Translations under genes and position numbers: made by a program
In this document: one piece after another, positions 13,305-26,508 of the stretch
How the letters are laid out: each line of letters begins with the position of its first letter
Numbering within the stretch: position 1 is the stretch's first letter
Source of the DNA: Larus michahellis
Taxonomy: Eukaryota > Chordata > Aves > Charadriiformes > Laridae
Direction: 5' to 3'
Length of the DNA stretch: 64,000 nt
Assembly: GCF_964199755.1 (NCBI RefSeq)
Contig: NC_133900.1
Span: 81,376,666 to 81,440,665, forward strand
The notes under the pieces: generated by a model
What the model was told of the DNA's origin: nothing
Databases searched by the model: none
The model's input: only the letters and a program-made list of their open reading frames with translations

Positions 13305-14309
13305 ACGCACCAACACACCCATGCGCTCCCACACCCATGCACTCATGCACCACTGCACCCATGCACCTGCACATCCATGCACCCATGCAACCATGTACCC
13401 ACGCATCCGTGCACCCACGTACCCGTGCACCCATGCATTCGTGCACCCATATACCCATGTGCCCACGTACCCGTGCATCTGTGCACCCACGTACCCACGC
13501 ACCCACATACCCATGCATCTGTGCAACCACGTACCCATGCATCCATGCATCCATGCATCTGTGCACCCACGTACCTATGCATCCATGCACCCACGTACCC
13601 GTGCATCTGTGCACCCATGTACCCATGCACCCACATACCCGTGCATCTGTGCAACCACGTACCCATGCACCCACGCACCCACGCATCCATGCATCCGTGC
13701 ACCGACATATCCATGCACCTGTGCACCCACGTACCCCCATACCCATGCATCCATGCACCCATGTACACATGCACCCATGCACACATGCACCCATGCATCC
13801 ACATACCCATGCATCTGTGCACCCATGTACCCACGTACCCATGCACCCACATACCCGTGCATCTGTGCAACCATGTACCCATGCACCCACGCATCCATGC
13901 ACCCGTGCACCCACGTACCCATGCATCTGTGCACCCACGTACCCATGTACCTATGCATCCATGCGCCCACATACCCATGCACTCATATACCCATGCATCC
14001 GTGCGTGCACCCATGTACCCACGTACCCATGCACCCACATACCCATGCATCTGTGCAACCACGTACCCATACACCCATATACCCACGCATCCATGCATCC
14101 GTGCACCCACGTACCCATGTACTCATGCACCCATGCACCCACGCACCCACATACCCATGCATCCATGCACCCATGCACCCACATACCCATGCATCTGTGC
14201 AGCCACGTACCCATGTACCCATTCATCTGTGCAACCACGTACCCACCCACTCGCGCACCCGTGTACCCGTGTGCCCACGCATCCATGCACCCACGCATCC
14301 GTGCACCCG
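13305..14309 (+). repeat. Minisatellite with 8-bp base unit, about 1 kb
   Basis: About 125 units of an octamer, ACCCATGC with variants ACCCACGT, ACCCACAT, ATCCATGC, ATCTGTGC, AACCACGT and ACCCGTGC. A marker unit ATCTGTGC followed by AACCACGT recurs at 13517, 13645 and 13861, spaced 128 and 216 bp, both multiples of 8, showing irregular higher-order duplication. Because 8 is not a multiple of 3 and the units lack stops, several frames stay open on both strands. The resulting Cys/His/Thr/Pro-rich proteins are artefacts. Confidence 0.95.
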
Positions 14310-15250
14310 GGAAGCCACAGCATCCTCTGCCAGCGCTGCGGCAGCGCTGTTTGCTGCCTCCCCTTTAGTGCCCATGGCAACTGCCGCCGTGTAGTGAAGC
14401 GTTGCCAGCATCTGAGGAGCAGAGCTTCGGAAAGGAAAGAAAAAAAAAAATAATTTAAAAAAAAAAAAAAAGGAAAGGCATGATGTCAAGCCACGGAGAT
14501 CCAAGAACCCCTCCCGCCTGACGTCACACGCGCTTTTCAATGCAATCCAGCCCCGGCATGGCTGACCCCGGTCCCCGCAGCCCGGGAGTCACCGCTGGGA
14601 GCAGCCCCTGTGCTTGTTGGTGCTGCCGTTCTGTTTCTCACCCGTGGTAAACAAGAACAAACTGTATCCAATGCTCATCCCCTTGTTCTTCAAGGAAGCG
14701 TCTCGGACAATGAAACACACATCACTGAGCAGCTAAGCTGACAGAACAGGCTACGTATTGCAGGATACCAGGCTGGAGCAGCTTAAATACTCGTTATTTT
14801 GACCCAGAATTGCTCGCGTTTGTTTTGTTGAAAGTCCCTTCACTGAAAGACAGAGATATTTTTAAAAGTGCCAGACCTTGAACATCTCTCTAGGTTTGTC
14901 TCCACGAGGGGCAAACTCACCGGGGAAGCAGGAGGGCTGGGTGCAGGGATGCCTGAGCCCTTCCTGTGCCGGCCAACTCGGGTCCAGGAACCGCATCCCC
15001 GCCATGGTGAGCCCTTGCCCCCGGGCCAGGGATGTCCCAAGAAATGCCCTGTGCCCTGCAACTCAGCTGGGTTTTGGCTGGGCAATTTCTGCCCACCTCT
15101 CATTGCACAGCGAGGCACAAGGCAAGGGCTGGGCATGGAAACTGATACTTTCATTTTTTTAAAAAGCAGAAGTGGGAATGCAGGAATGGAGGTGTGGGAG
15201 CAAGTGCTCACTGCTAACCTCTAATCTCTAATTGCCGGTTTCCACAAGGG
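14310..15250. other. Mostly unique sequence with a GC-rich block
   Basis: Includes A runs at 14440-14471, a GC-rich segment at 14500-14620 with a CRE palindrome, and otherwise no recognisable gene. Confidence 0.5.
14519..14526 (+). promoter_or_regulatory. Perfect CRE palindrome TGACGTCA in CpG-rich block
   Basis: TGACGTCA is the full CREB/ATF site. It sits at the start of a roughly 100-bp CpG-rich segment. The motif is seen directly; function is inference. Confidence 0.35.
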
Positions 15251-15640
15251 CATAGAAGCATAGAATGGTTTGGGTTGGAAGGGACCTTAAAGATCATCCA
15301 GTTCCAACCCCCTGCCCTGGGCAGGGACACCTCCCACCAGACCAGGTTGCTCCAAGCCCCGTCCAACCTGGCCTTGAACCCCTCCAGGGATGGGGCAGCC
15401 ACAGCTTCTCTGGGCAACCTGGGCCAGGGGCTCACCACCCTCACAGCAAAGAATTTCTTCCTCAGATCTCATCTAAATCTCCCCTCTTCCAGTTTAAAAC
15501 CCTTCCCCCTCGTCCCATGGCTCCCCTCCCTGATCCAGAGTCCCTCCCCAGCTTTCCTGGAGCCCCTTTAGGGACTGGAAGGGTCTCTAAGGTCTCCCTG
15601 GAGCCTTCTCCAGGCTGAACCCCCCCAACTGTCCTCACAG
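15251..15640 (-). mobile_element. CR1 LINE 3' end, antisense
   Basis: Begins CATAGAAGCATAGAATGGTT and follows the same subfamily as 5868, 40040 and 46955. It is truncated near CTGAACCCCCCCAACTGTCC with a small internal deletion. Confidence 0.95.
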
Positions 15641-17349
15641 GAGAAGCAGAGCTTTTCACCTCTGCAGCCTAAAGCCCTTGCCAGGCTGGCTCACTGCGGT
15701 GGGATTTGGGGAAAATGAGGGGGAAATGGGGAAGGAAGGCTGTTTTCTAAACAAGGGAAGGGGAAATTGCCTCTGTCCCCAGCCAGATTGGAAATAAGAG
15801 GAAATGCTATTTTTTTCCCCAGGCAGTTTCTGTTGTCTTCGCAGGGCTTTTGGTCAATGCGAGCTTTGGTTACCAGTGTTTGTGAGCTAAGTGCTCTGGG
15901 GCAACAAGGAGAAAAAACACGCTAATGGAGCTGTTAACAAATAGCAAAAAGTACCCATGTCAGTTCTATTTCCCTGCCGCCCGGTTTCACTTCACCGTAA
16001 AATCGAAAGCACCTGCTCTGCCGCATTGACTGAGCTCAGGACAGCTCGGGGCTGCTTCGAGGTAACAGTCGTCAGTGCTTTCTCTTTTAACAGCAGGAAA
16101 AACCCCAGAGCCATCAGTCTTCCCCAGCAAGATCTGCTGGGATGGCTTCAGCCTGCCCGAAGCGGGGAGCGGGGACACCGCTGCTAATTATCCCCGTGAG
16201 GTGTTACCCCCCATTCCAGCATATTCTGGGACAAGGGCAGGGATTTCAGGTGGGAGTTTTCACCCCATAAAATGTGGCTCCTTTCAGCTTGTGTAAAATC
16301 ACGTTTATTATAAAATGGGAGCAACTTCTCCCCTTCCCGCAGGGGTGAAGGCTGCCAGCCTGGCTGGCCCAGGCGGCTCCTCCACGGGTTTGCCCGAACC
16401 CGTGTGCAGTTCAGAGCAGAAGCACTCGTGGGTTTGGGCTGACATCTAGTGTCGGCGTGGACCAGGCCAGAGAAACCAGCTGCCTCGTTTCTCCCAACAT
16501 GCCGGCGGAGACCCGCAAGGGAGACGGAAGATGACATTTCTTTGCCTTAGTGCTTCTAATTTGGTCAGAGACCTGAACCCATAAGCCCACGAGTACCATT
16601 GTTCAATTAATTACTGAAGAAAATAATACTAATAATTGGGACACTCAAAAATATAAGTGAACAAGTAGTTTTAGGCCCGGAAATCACAAAACCAGCTCGA
16701 ATTGCTAAGGTATGCTGTTGTCTCTTCATTTTGAAACATCAAAAAAGCTAGTGACTGGTCACGAGCTGTAGATATTGTTTATAGGAAGGAAGATGCTTCA
16801 TGGCATACTCTTGAACGGTGGGATATGATTTCACGGTGTTTTGGATAACCAGAGATTTCATACTTAAACTCAGATGGTGCGGGACACCTTGTCCAAGTGG
16901 AAAATATTTGCTCCGTACATACGCTTCAACTCCAGAAAATGCATGGAGAGACTTCATATAACTTTGAACCATTTAAGGACAAAGTATTCCCTCGTATTGT
17001 TTTAGCTCTAGTATATTTTACTTCATGCAGTGTTCAAACACACACGTGTCTCCATTTATGGCCTCTGTTTATATTTGTACAGTCCCTCTCTTCTTCTTCA
17101 TGGCCACAGTAATGATATTTTTCTTTGCACCTCACATGCAATCCCCTTCCCCAACATAAGCCCAAAATAGCAGTGAGTTGATCTTGGCACATAGAAATGG
17201 CCACAGCAAGCAAATGTCTGAAGAGGAACCAGCCCCACACCAACCACTGCGGTTACTGAAAGCGTCCATTAGTGACAGAGCTCCTCCCGGCTCAGCCCTG
17301 CTGTTACCTTGTTTGTTCCTATAACGGTGGATCCCCTGGGGAGAAAAAT
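15641..17349. other. Unique sequence, no feature seen
   Basis: No repeat or coding similarity recognised. Confidence 0.5.
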
Positions 17350-17631
17350 GTCTGACATAACACAAACAATATACGTCAAGGGTAATATCAAGGGTTTGGG
17401 GTTTCATAATCCTCTTCCATTATACCAACCAAGGCCATGGTAGCACTTGAAGAATTGGAGCCAAAAGCCTTCTTCATGAGGCTGCCAGAAAAAGGTCTGA
17501 CACAGCAGGAACAATATACAACAAGGGTAATATCAAAGGTTTGGGGTTTCATAATCCTCTTCCATTATACCAACCAAGGCCATCGTGGCACTCGAGGAAC
17601 TGGAATCAAAAGCCTTCATGAGGCAGCTGGA
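17350..17631 (+). repeat. Diverged 145-bp tandem duplication
   Basis: Unit 1 at 17350-17494 and unit 2 at 17495-17631. The offset is exactly 145 bp at several anchors (GTCTGACA; GTTTGGGGTTTCATAATCC). Unit 2 lacks a few bases near its end. By eye the copies agree at most positions. Neither copy shows recognisable coding content. Confidence 0.9.
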
Positions 17632-20600
17632 GATGCCTCCTTGGGCAAACACTGCCCCTGCCATGGCAAACCAAGGCAGAAGGGGCTATTCCGAGAGCAC
17701 ACCTCAACTATGAAATCTGGTGTGTTGGCTCAAAAGAAGAAGGCAAAAGCCGCTTCTCCGTTACAATGTCTGCTTTTAGAGTGATTGCTATAAAACACGA
17801 CCGGTTTCACATTTCGTAAAAGCGTGTAATGCTTTTGTTTTGAGGAAAGGGATACTAACAGCTGCACAAAGGCCACATAAAACGCAACAGCTTTGGATGA
17901 GTAATCACGAGTTTCTGCCTACGGGCTATCCAGAATGAGATGTGGCTCAGAAGCTGCCGCTTCCCTTCTCTTCTTCTGAAGAGTTTTCCCAAGCTCTTCC
18001 CATCGGCATCCCGTGGATGAAGCTGCTCAGCCTGGTGTTTTGGCTGCTGGGAGATGGCGACTTGCTCCCGGGGGTGCTTCTGACTCCTGCCTGTTGGCTG
18101 GTGGCAGCGATGCTGTGGTGGGAGGGACCCCCACATGGATACTTTGTAAGGAAACCGTCCCACGCTGGGGTACGAGCAGCTCTTCCCCTCCGGTTTCCCA
18201 TCTTTGGCTTCCGATGTGCTCCAAGCGCTGTCACTCGGAAAGCGTTTAACGGCTCATGCAACGTATCTTTAATTACTATTCATCCAGTGTCTTCCTGACA
18301 GATGCATCATGTCTTAGGTTTTAAAATAACGCACTCGTAATTTGTCTTTAGGAAGTATCGAACCCATTTTCCACTCAGGAGTTGGTCCCGTGGCACATTC
18401 CACCATGGCACAGTGCTATTCCTGGCGAGGACTCAAGGAGCGGGGAGCGGAGCCCGACCCCACGGCTCTCCCAGGGGAAGTGCCCGCCCCCCGTGCAATA
18501 CTAATTCCCGAGTGAGAGCAGAATTTGGATGCCGTTTGGGATTGCCCCATTAATCACCTTGTAAATCCCTGCCAGCAGTACTGGAAATATTCCCATTTTC
18601 CCTGAGACTCCGCTGCCTCTGAGGGGGTACAACCATTTTCCAGCATGTGGAGGAAACCGCAGCTGTGCAGGAGTATAACGAAATAAGCCAAACTCCGAAC
18701 AAGCGGAGCAAACAAGCTCTTAACCTTATTTCTTGGGGAAGAAGAAAAAAAAAAAAAAAAGAAAGAAAAAAAAAAGATATCAATTTTCAAATGTTTCTTG
18801 CACCTGCTAAACGCATTAGCAGCAGCGCCGTATCTCGAATGGGCAGTCGCCATGAAAGAAAAATAGCTGCTTTGCGGCGATGTGGTGCGCTGGCGACAGC
18901 CACTCGGGAGACGATTTAGTGCCCCGTGCTGGCAGCCGGACAGCCATGCTCGGTGCTCACATGGCGTGAGGTTGCTCTCCATCGTTTCCAAACTTCCTTG
19001 AAAGAGCTAAGTACTTTGCCACCTATTTTCTCTTTAAAAAACAAAAAAAAAACAAAACGAAACTATCCGAGCAGCGGGGGGGTTCTGCACATGTTGGCCG
19101 GGCCAAGGAAAATAAGCCCTTACTGGGAATTGGAGGCAGCGGGCCACGGGCCCTGGAGGTTATTACAGGGTGTCCCGTTCCAGCAGCTGACAGCACTGTA
19201 GGAAATTTCAGAGAGGTTTTTTGGGTTTTTTTGCTGCCACGCAGTGAATTAACACATCAGCGTAATGTCAGGAGGGAAAACATAGAAAAATATGACCCGC
19301 GTGCTATTAAAACAGATTAAGCGGACAGCTTTGCTGGCATTGGGCTGCCCCGGGGGTCCGGTGCTGGAGGAACAGTCCATGATTTCCACTTCGGGGCCAC
19401 CGGTGTCCTCTGCTCTGCCCATGTGGCCTCAGCTTTTCCACTCTGCTTCACGGCGGGTGGCCGGGGTTATGCCAAACGGGGTGCAGTCTGGAGCCCGGTA
19501 CCACAGCCCTGTTCTGGGGTGAACAAGAAGCCATTTTTTCAAACAGGTTTGGGCTCAAAACAATGTTAGGGAGCCACAGCTACTTCTGACGTGGTACCAT
19601 CAGAGGAGGCAGCGGCAGCCTCCAGCACTCCCGAGTGCAGCCTGGGCTTCCCTGGAAACAAGGTGACCACGAATTCAGGGAAGCATGAACTTCTCCATGG
19701 AGTGAAGCCCTGGGATGAGACCTTGTCTTCGGTCAGTCAGGCAGCAGAGGTTTTGTATTCAGCGCAGGACAACCCCCACTTTGCCATGCCTTTTTGTGGT
19801 GGCACGTCATTTTGTCAAGGTGCATGTGCTGTTTTCATGTGCTCTTCGTTTTGGTGGTAAAAGAGGAATGATGAGAAAGGAATGGTTTTACTGGTTAGCC
19901 TGAGCAGCGGAAGGGACACGTTTCCACCAGCCTCTCTCTGTCGGTGGTCAGCATGGTGCCTTCCAGCCCACCACAACTCCTCCCTGCCCCATGTCAGCAT
20001 CGGGTCCCCCAGTTCAGCTACAGGGGACAGTATGGGAAAACAAGCCCCTGAAGTGATATGGGTTCATGACAACCTTCCTTGCCCCCTGAAAGGGCGATTG
20101 ATCAGCCAGCTGAGGTTAGAGGAGTCCCAGAAGAAAAGCACCTCTTGAGGGAAAGGTCATGAAGCCAGAAAGAAAGCAAAGCACCGTGGGTTCTGGGACC
20201 TGCTGGGATGATGGTTGCCCAAGAAGGAGCAAGCCTTCCTACCATTTATTTCTCTTCATTTCAGGTGATCAGAGCTTTGCTTAGCTTCTTCTCAAAGAGA
20301 ACCAGAGAGCTACCCAAAACTACCTACATCCTTAATTCCTCTGAGTCATTTCGGCTAAAGGAGATGTCCCCGGCAGTCCAGAGGCATTCACAGAGCAAGG
20401 GAAAAGGAGAACGTAGGTTCTCCAGGTCTCCAGCTTCTGCCAGCACCACAAAGGGGAGCAGGGAACTTTAGGTGTTTCTAGGAAAGGTGGAGCCGGTTGC
20501 AAACTTATTGGCTTGAGGATGTCCATGCAAAAAGAGCATTTTTATGTTGGCTAAAGCCAGAGCATTAAAGCAGAGCCTCCACACTTGGGACAGATTTCAG

Positions 20601-23600
20601 GGAAAATAAAGGTAGGATTTAATTCAAGTGTACGACAAGCTGCTTGAACAGAGAGGAGCAGGATGTAAAACGGTGGATTGTCTCCACTGCTGGAATTGGA
20701 AGATGTGATTCTAAATCTCAAGACTGTGGCAGAAGAGTAAAGCCACTAAGTCAAGGTAACTCGTAAAGAGGATGCGGACGTGGCACAGCAAATTTGGAGC
20801 AGACTAAAGTCACTAAGCCACGTCAGCATCCCACTGATGTCTCTGCATTCCGTCAGAGATAAAGGGGACCGGAACCAAGGCAATTTATCCCTGACCTGTG
20901 AAGTACCCAGGTGGAAGAATCAGATGAGGTCTCCCCAAGGGCTGAGGGCTGTCCTAGCTCCTGTCCTCACATAAAAGATCCCTGCAGCCACTGAGACTGG
21001 CTCCAGCCATAAGCGATGTGTTAGGGTTTCCTCACCTCAGCACTCGGCTAGTGAAAGTGATGCTGACCTTGATGTAAAGATATGACCTTGCCCTCCGGTA
21101 GGGAAGGACGTCACCGATGGTATTTAGACAGGGATGGGACTGTACCTGTAAGAAAGTCTGACGCAGATCCGGCTTTGCTTGAGAAGCTGTGGCTTGCTGA
21201 GGGAGAAACACCCAAAGCTGGGAAACAGATAACGTGTAAATATCGCTCTATTGCAGGGGTTGGGCTGTAAAACAGCCTCTCTCCTCTGTGGGAGCAAATT
21301 CTCCAGAGGTGACTCAGCCGCCAGCGGGATGAGAACCAGGCACTCATCCTTGCTGCGCGATGGGCAAAGCCCAGACCTCAATCTGCGTCCTCCAGGTGAG
21401 GGCTTCAACCTCCAGCATGGCCTTACGGAGGAGGGGGCCATGAGACACGGGAACTCAAATCCAGGGGTCGACGACATCAAAAATGATGAAAGCCACCACG
21501 GACGAGGTGCGGTGGCACATGACAAAAGCAATGGCAACTGCGGGCAGCAGCTTGGAAACTCTCTGCGACACAGGGCTTGCTCGCTGCGGGCAGCCTGGAA
21601 GAGGCCAGCCGCGGGGGCCGAATTATAAATATTCTCAGGTTAGCTTAAATCGCTGCTGTCAGAATAAAGGCCTTTTTCTTCGTTAGGTCACGCTGCACCC
21701 TCAACTCCCACAGTCCTTAAGCACTAATGTCAGAAGTTAAAGCTGAACTCTGTATAACCTCCGGGCTATAAAGGGCGCCAAATGCAAAATATTTGGGAAT
21801 TTTAAAATGACATTTTGTGCTAGCCCTGGATAGTTTACCTTGTACCTACGCTAAGTCCAAGCCAACGTTGTAAGTCTCTTTTGTGCTCAGCGTAGAAGTG
21901 CACCAGAAAGATCAAACATAGGGTATTATTTTATTCTTGGAAAGCAGGCACGTGGGCACTGGTTCGCCAGATATTCAGCCTCTCAAATTACCCTTTATAC
22001 TAACGGGAAAAATCTGAAATCCGAATACTTTGCTGAAATACCTCTGCATTTGGCTAGCGCTAGGTGACTGTAAGGTTGTGCGAGGTTGTTAGACTTTAAG
22101 CTCGTACTTTCATCTTTTAAGGCTGCTGCTGCTCCAGCAAGGGAACAACCTGGCAGAAACTGCGGTGCAAGGCGCTGGCGGATGTGCAGAATACCCTGCT
22201 GTTCTCTTGGCGGGGCCACTGGCGCGTGGATGGATGTGCTGAGCTCAATGTCCCTGAGGAACATGTTAGGGCCACCTCACAGCGGGATTAGTAACACCTA
22301 CTTTATTTTGCTGATTATGCTTTTATTCCTTATGCTAAATAAATTAACTAATCTTGATCAACTTGCTTAGCTTGCCAAGTTTCCATCCCCACCCCAACCG
22401 CTGTGTGTTGACCCCTATTTCTAGCGTAGCAGTAAAATCCTTCACCACCATCCTCCACCATAGAGGGAAAGGACCAGGCAGCAGAGACGAAGCAGAGACC
22501 GCGGTATCCAGTTACTTAGGACTATCTGGTTTTGCCATCTAGCAAACTTGGCTAGGTGATTTCGACACAGAAATGCATTGCCCAAGGTTTCCTCAATGAG
22601 GTAAAAAGTCCTGCGTTACAGGACACCAGCGTCCAGGCAAGCACGGTCTTGGGCTAATTAAGTAATAACGTTGCAGGGACATGAGTTAGAAACATTGGTG
22701 AGGTACGGGAGGTGGAGATGGGTTGATACCCAAGCAAAACTCAAGTCTTTTGGCAGGAGTGAAGACTGGTTTCAGTCGGAGAAAGTGATACCCTCTCCTT
22801 GAGCCGAACGGTCCTGTGCTCAGGCTGACACACCACAGGGTGAGGGAGAAGGTGGTCTTCTGCCACATGGAGTCATGAGATGCCATCACCTGGCGCAGGC
22901 TTCCCAGTCTTTCCCAACCTGAGCTCCTTCATATCCTCCAGTGGCAGAGGAGTAGTGGCATCACCTCGTAGTGAATTTAAGCTCACTGTTGATCACCTGA
23001 TTTTTCTTAATTGCTCTGCAGAGCTCAGGTTAAAATGGTTATTCTAACCCACAGTAGCTATATGAAACATGCTTTTCATTGGGGGTCATCTTTCGGGGGT
23101 TTATTCCACGTGGTGTTTGCAGCCGCCATCCCACCTCAGCCCTGCAGATGTGCAGCCTCTCCTGCCGGGCAGCAGCAGCTGGCAGATCTAAGGCATCGCT
23201 GACCATGTTCGGTCCTGTTGGAGACATGTCACTCCCTGCTGCCATCTCCCCAACCCTTTTCTCCTCTCCTTCACTACGAATGTCCGCTTCAGCAGTTCCA
23301 ATAATTTGTGCGTTTCTGAAGGGGAGAGAAAGAGCTGCAATTACTGCCCAAGAAAACCCATTAAGAGAAGATGCTCTTGGAGGCCTGGGTGCTGGTCATG
23401 TAACAGCCGGGTTAAGAGAGGTACTAAGCAAAACTCTTAAAAGGTTCTCCCGCTGAATAAACACTCCTGTTCTTCACCCTCCATAGGAACATAAAGTGCT
23501 AGGATGGCTGGATTCATACTCTCTGTGTTTCCCAGCCTCAGGTGCACTTTTTTCCTTTGAATTTGTCCCACCTACACTTTTAACAGTCGCAGTCTTCAAG

Positions 23601-26134
23601 GACAAGGCGTTGCACACCTGAATGGTGCTTTGGTGTGAAGAGCCACCTCCTTTATTGGTTACAAACCTGATTTAGACTCATTTAATGGAAGCGCAGCCTG
23701 TTCCCAAGGGGAACATTGTTGGGGAGCATTCACAGGGAAGGGCAGTGCCAACGATGATGCACCGAGCCCATGCGACTCCTTGCAAGGAAACTGGGAGCCA
23801 CTGAAGGGACTCCACTGGTTTGTGAAGTTTCTTCATCTCCACTAGATTTTTCTCAAATAGAAAAGTTATTAATATGACTTGTGACTGTTGCAGTGGAGGA
23901 TGGAGTAAGAGATCTGGAGAGGTGCTCTCCAAACATCACAATTGTCTGGACTGAGACAGTTCAAAGAACATTTAACCAGCCCCTGGCTGTCCATCAGGGC
24001 CACCACTGTCCCACTTTGATGCACTCATTACCCAGCACGTGGACACTTCCAGTAAGGCAAGTCTCGCACCAGCCAGGTGGGTTAGAGGGAAACTGTGCCT
24101 CAAGAAGCTGTGAAAGGTCATTGCTTTTCTCCAGGAAAGCTGGAGCTTCTGGCTTTTAAATGTTCTGTTCCTAACAAGAGTGTGACTTTGTCACGTACAT
24201 CTGTACGTGACCGACAGCAAGAGCAACCCATTTCCCGTGTCTTGAATTCCTAACGATTGAACTGCTGCACACCGAAAGATCACAGAAATAACTGACTTTA
24301 CATTAAATATCATCTAGGAAGATGGAGCCTTTCCTAATGCACCCCTCCATGCAGAAGCGCTGGTGAGAACACACAGTGCAGGAGCAAAGACCTTGATATT
24401 AAACTTCTGCAGCTGATGACTTCTACCAAGGTAAGACCTTCTGTCAGCTCAGAAGGCACACACGCGTTACCAGAGGTTTTCTGTGGAAGTCAGCAGAGGG
24501 GTTGGTACCACCTGTACTGTTTTCAGCTTGGGTTTGATGAGGAGAGGAGGAAGAAGGACCTTAGACCACCAGAGTTCCTAAAACTTCACGCTGGCCCAGG
24601 TCCTGTTCCTCTTCTTTGAAGAAACACAGGTGACGTATCATTCCCCTCAAGGCGTTTATGTCTGGAGGTGGACATGTCTTGTTCTCTAATGAGAGAAAAG
24701 AAACAACCAAACAAGTGCATCAGGCTGTGTTGGCCAAAGTGTCCAACTACTACCGTGTGTGAAGGAGAACAGGAACTGAAGAGGAATTACAAACTGACAA
24801 CGAGTCATGTTATACCGCCTTGTCTTTCTTCCAGAAGAGAAAGAAAGGAGAAATTTCCCTTTTGGACTCTCTAATTCCTTGGGGAAAAGGGAAAGCATGT
24901 TTTACTTTTAGCAGCTTTTGTTCTTGTGTGTGCTCCTGGACCTAAGGGCACAGGTAGAGCGGCGCTGCCGGGGAGGCTGGTACATCTGACAAGCCAGACT
25001 GAAGCATCGGTGTGAGCCTGGAGAATTTTCTTTCCTTTCTATTGTTGTGCTCGTGAATTCTGCAGGGAAAAAAAAAAAAAAGACAAAAAAAAACCAAAAA
25101 AAAAACTGGAGAGAGATATTCAAGGACACTGGAGGCAGTTTTCCAAAAAATGGAAATCTGTTTTTTGCCAAGAGGATTTCCTGAGCAGTCTAAGTGACTG
25201 AGGATCTTGTCTCAAACAAAGTTTCATCGGAGGGGTAACTCCTCATGCACAAATTGTGCTGAGGGATTTTCATTCCTTTATGCATTCTTCTTCCTCAACC
25301 TGCTAACTCGTGAGGACTGTTGTCCCTGGACACCAGCTCAGGCTCTGATAGCTTTTGTAAGAGCATTTGTATCAAAATATTGGTCTGCTGGAGTCTCCAA
25401 GGCCATCTGGGGCTTTGTGCAGACAGGGTGCTTACAAATGAATGTGAACCAAAGCAAATCAACATTGCTTGGCAGGGATGAAATGTATTGCTAGGGTCTG
25501 TCTCTGCCAAGCTAGACTGTTTGGCTCCAGTCCCACTCTCCGGGGGGATTGTCTGTCAAAACACAATTTGGTATTGTACGGCGTCATGGTTACATGGCTC
25601 GCTACTCCTTTAACCCCTCTCGGGCCTTACACGCTTGTTCTTTGTTGAGTGGAAACCTGTGAATCTCCAACTCTTAAAGCAGACCTCGGGCTCTGGTACC
25701 TTGCACCAATTGTCTCTCGTGCCGCTGTGTTTGTTCAGGTAGAGCTTTCCCTTAGGAGCTGTCAACCGGTAGATTGCAACTTTCTTGAAAGGAAGACATT
25801 ATTTCTTAATGCCAGGAAATAATAAGAAGACATATCTTTGTACCATCTCATGATGGAAGCCTGGCTTCTTGGCCTAACCACCTCAAAAACCTGGTCATTC
25901 TTTCAAGGTGGGAGTTCAGCTTCGACACTTGATTGACTCTCCTTGATTATCCCATCCCTTCATGAATGGCAACTGCTGCTTCTGCCAAGCCCTGCTGGCA
26001 AGCCCAGAGGCCACCCATTAGAGGACAAGCCAAGACGTCAACGTGAATGTCCTCCTGGGTTTGCCAAGAGGTGTGTAATCATATCGCACTCACCACTTCT
26101 GGACATGTTTATGAGTTCATTCAACCTAAATATT
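17632..26134. other. 8.5 kb without a recognised gene or mobile element
   Basis: Contains A runs at 18744-18758, 19039-19050 and 25069-25104. Small open frames on both strands (for example 17942-18298, 21251-21628 and 23079-23456) lack any motif I recognise and overlap opposite-strand frames. A TATAAAG with nearby GC-rich sequence at 21768 is noted without support. In this dense CR1 landscape the stretch is relatively free of CR1. Confidence 0.5.
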
Positions 26135-26508
26135 CTTTCAACTGGAGAAGGCTCTGGGGAGACCTTTTTGTGGCCTTCCAGTACCTAAAGGGGGCTTACA
26201 GAAAAGACAGGGACAGAATTTTTAGCAGGATCTGTTGTGATAGGACAAGGGGTAATGGTTTTAAACTAAAAGAGGATAGACTTAGACTGGATATAAGGAA
26301 GAAAGTTTTTATGCTGAGGGTGGTGAAACACTGGCCCGTGTTGCCCAGAGAGGTGGTAGATGCCCCATCCCTGGAAACATTCCAGGCCAGGTTGGACGGG
26401 GCTCTAAGCAACCTGATCTAGTTGAAGATGTCCCTGCTCATTGCAGTGGGATTGGACTCAACGGCCTTTAAAGGTCCCTTCTGACCCAAAATTTTCTATG
26501 ATTTTATA
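26135..26508 (+). mobile_element. CR1 LINE 3' end
   Basis: From GGAGAAGGCTCTGGGGAGAC to the tail TTTTCTATGATTTTAT. The TGATAGGACAAGGGGTAATG segment and the GATATAAGGAAGAAAGTTTT variant place it with the 35690 copy, in a subfamily different from 5868. Confidence 0.93.

Noticed and set aside
13018..14453. Several long open frames rich in Cys, His, Thr and Pro, and antisense Gly/Trp/Met-rich frames
   Set aside because: All come from the stop-free 8-bp minisatellite; multiple frames on both strands are open, and no other protein signal is present.
21124..21628. Overlapping sense and antisense open frames of over 120 codons
   Set aside because: Neither shows a motif, and overlapping opposite frames without similarity are common by chance.
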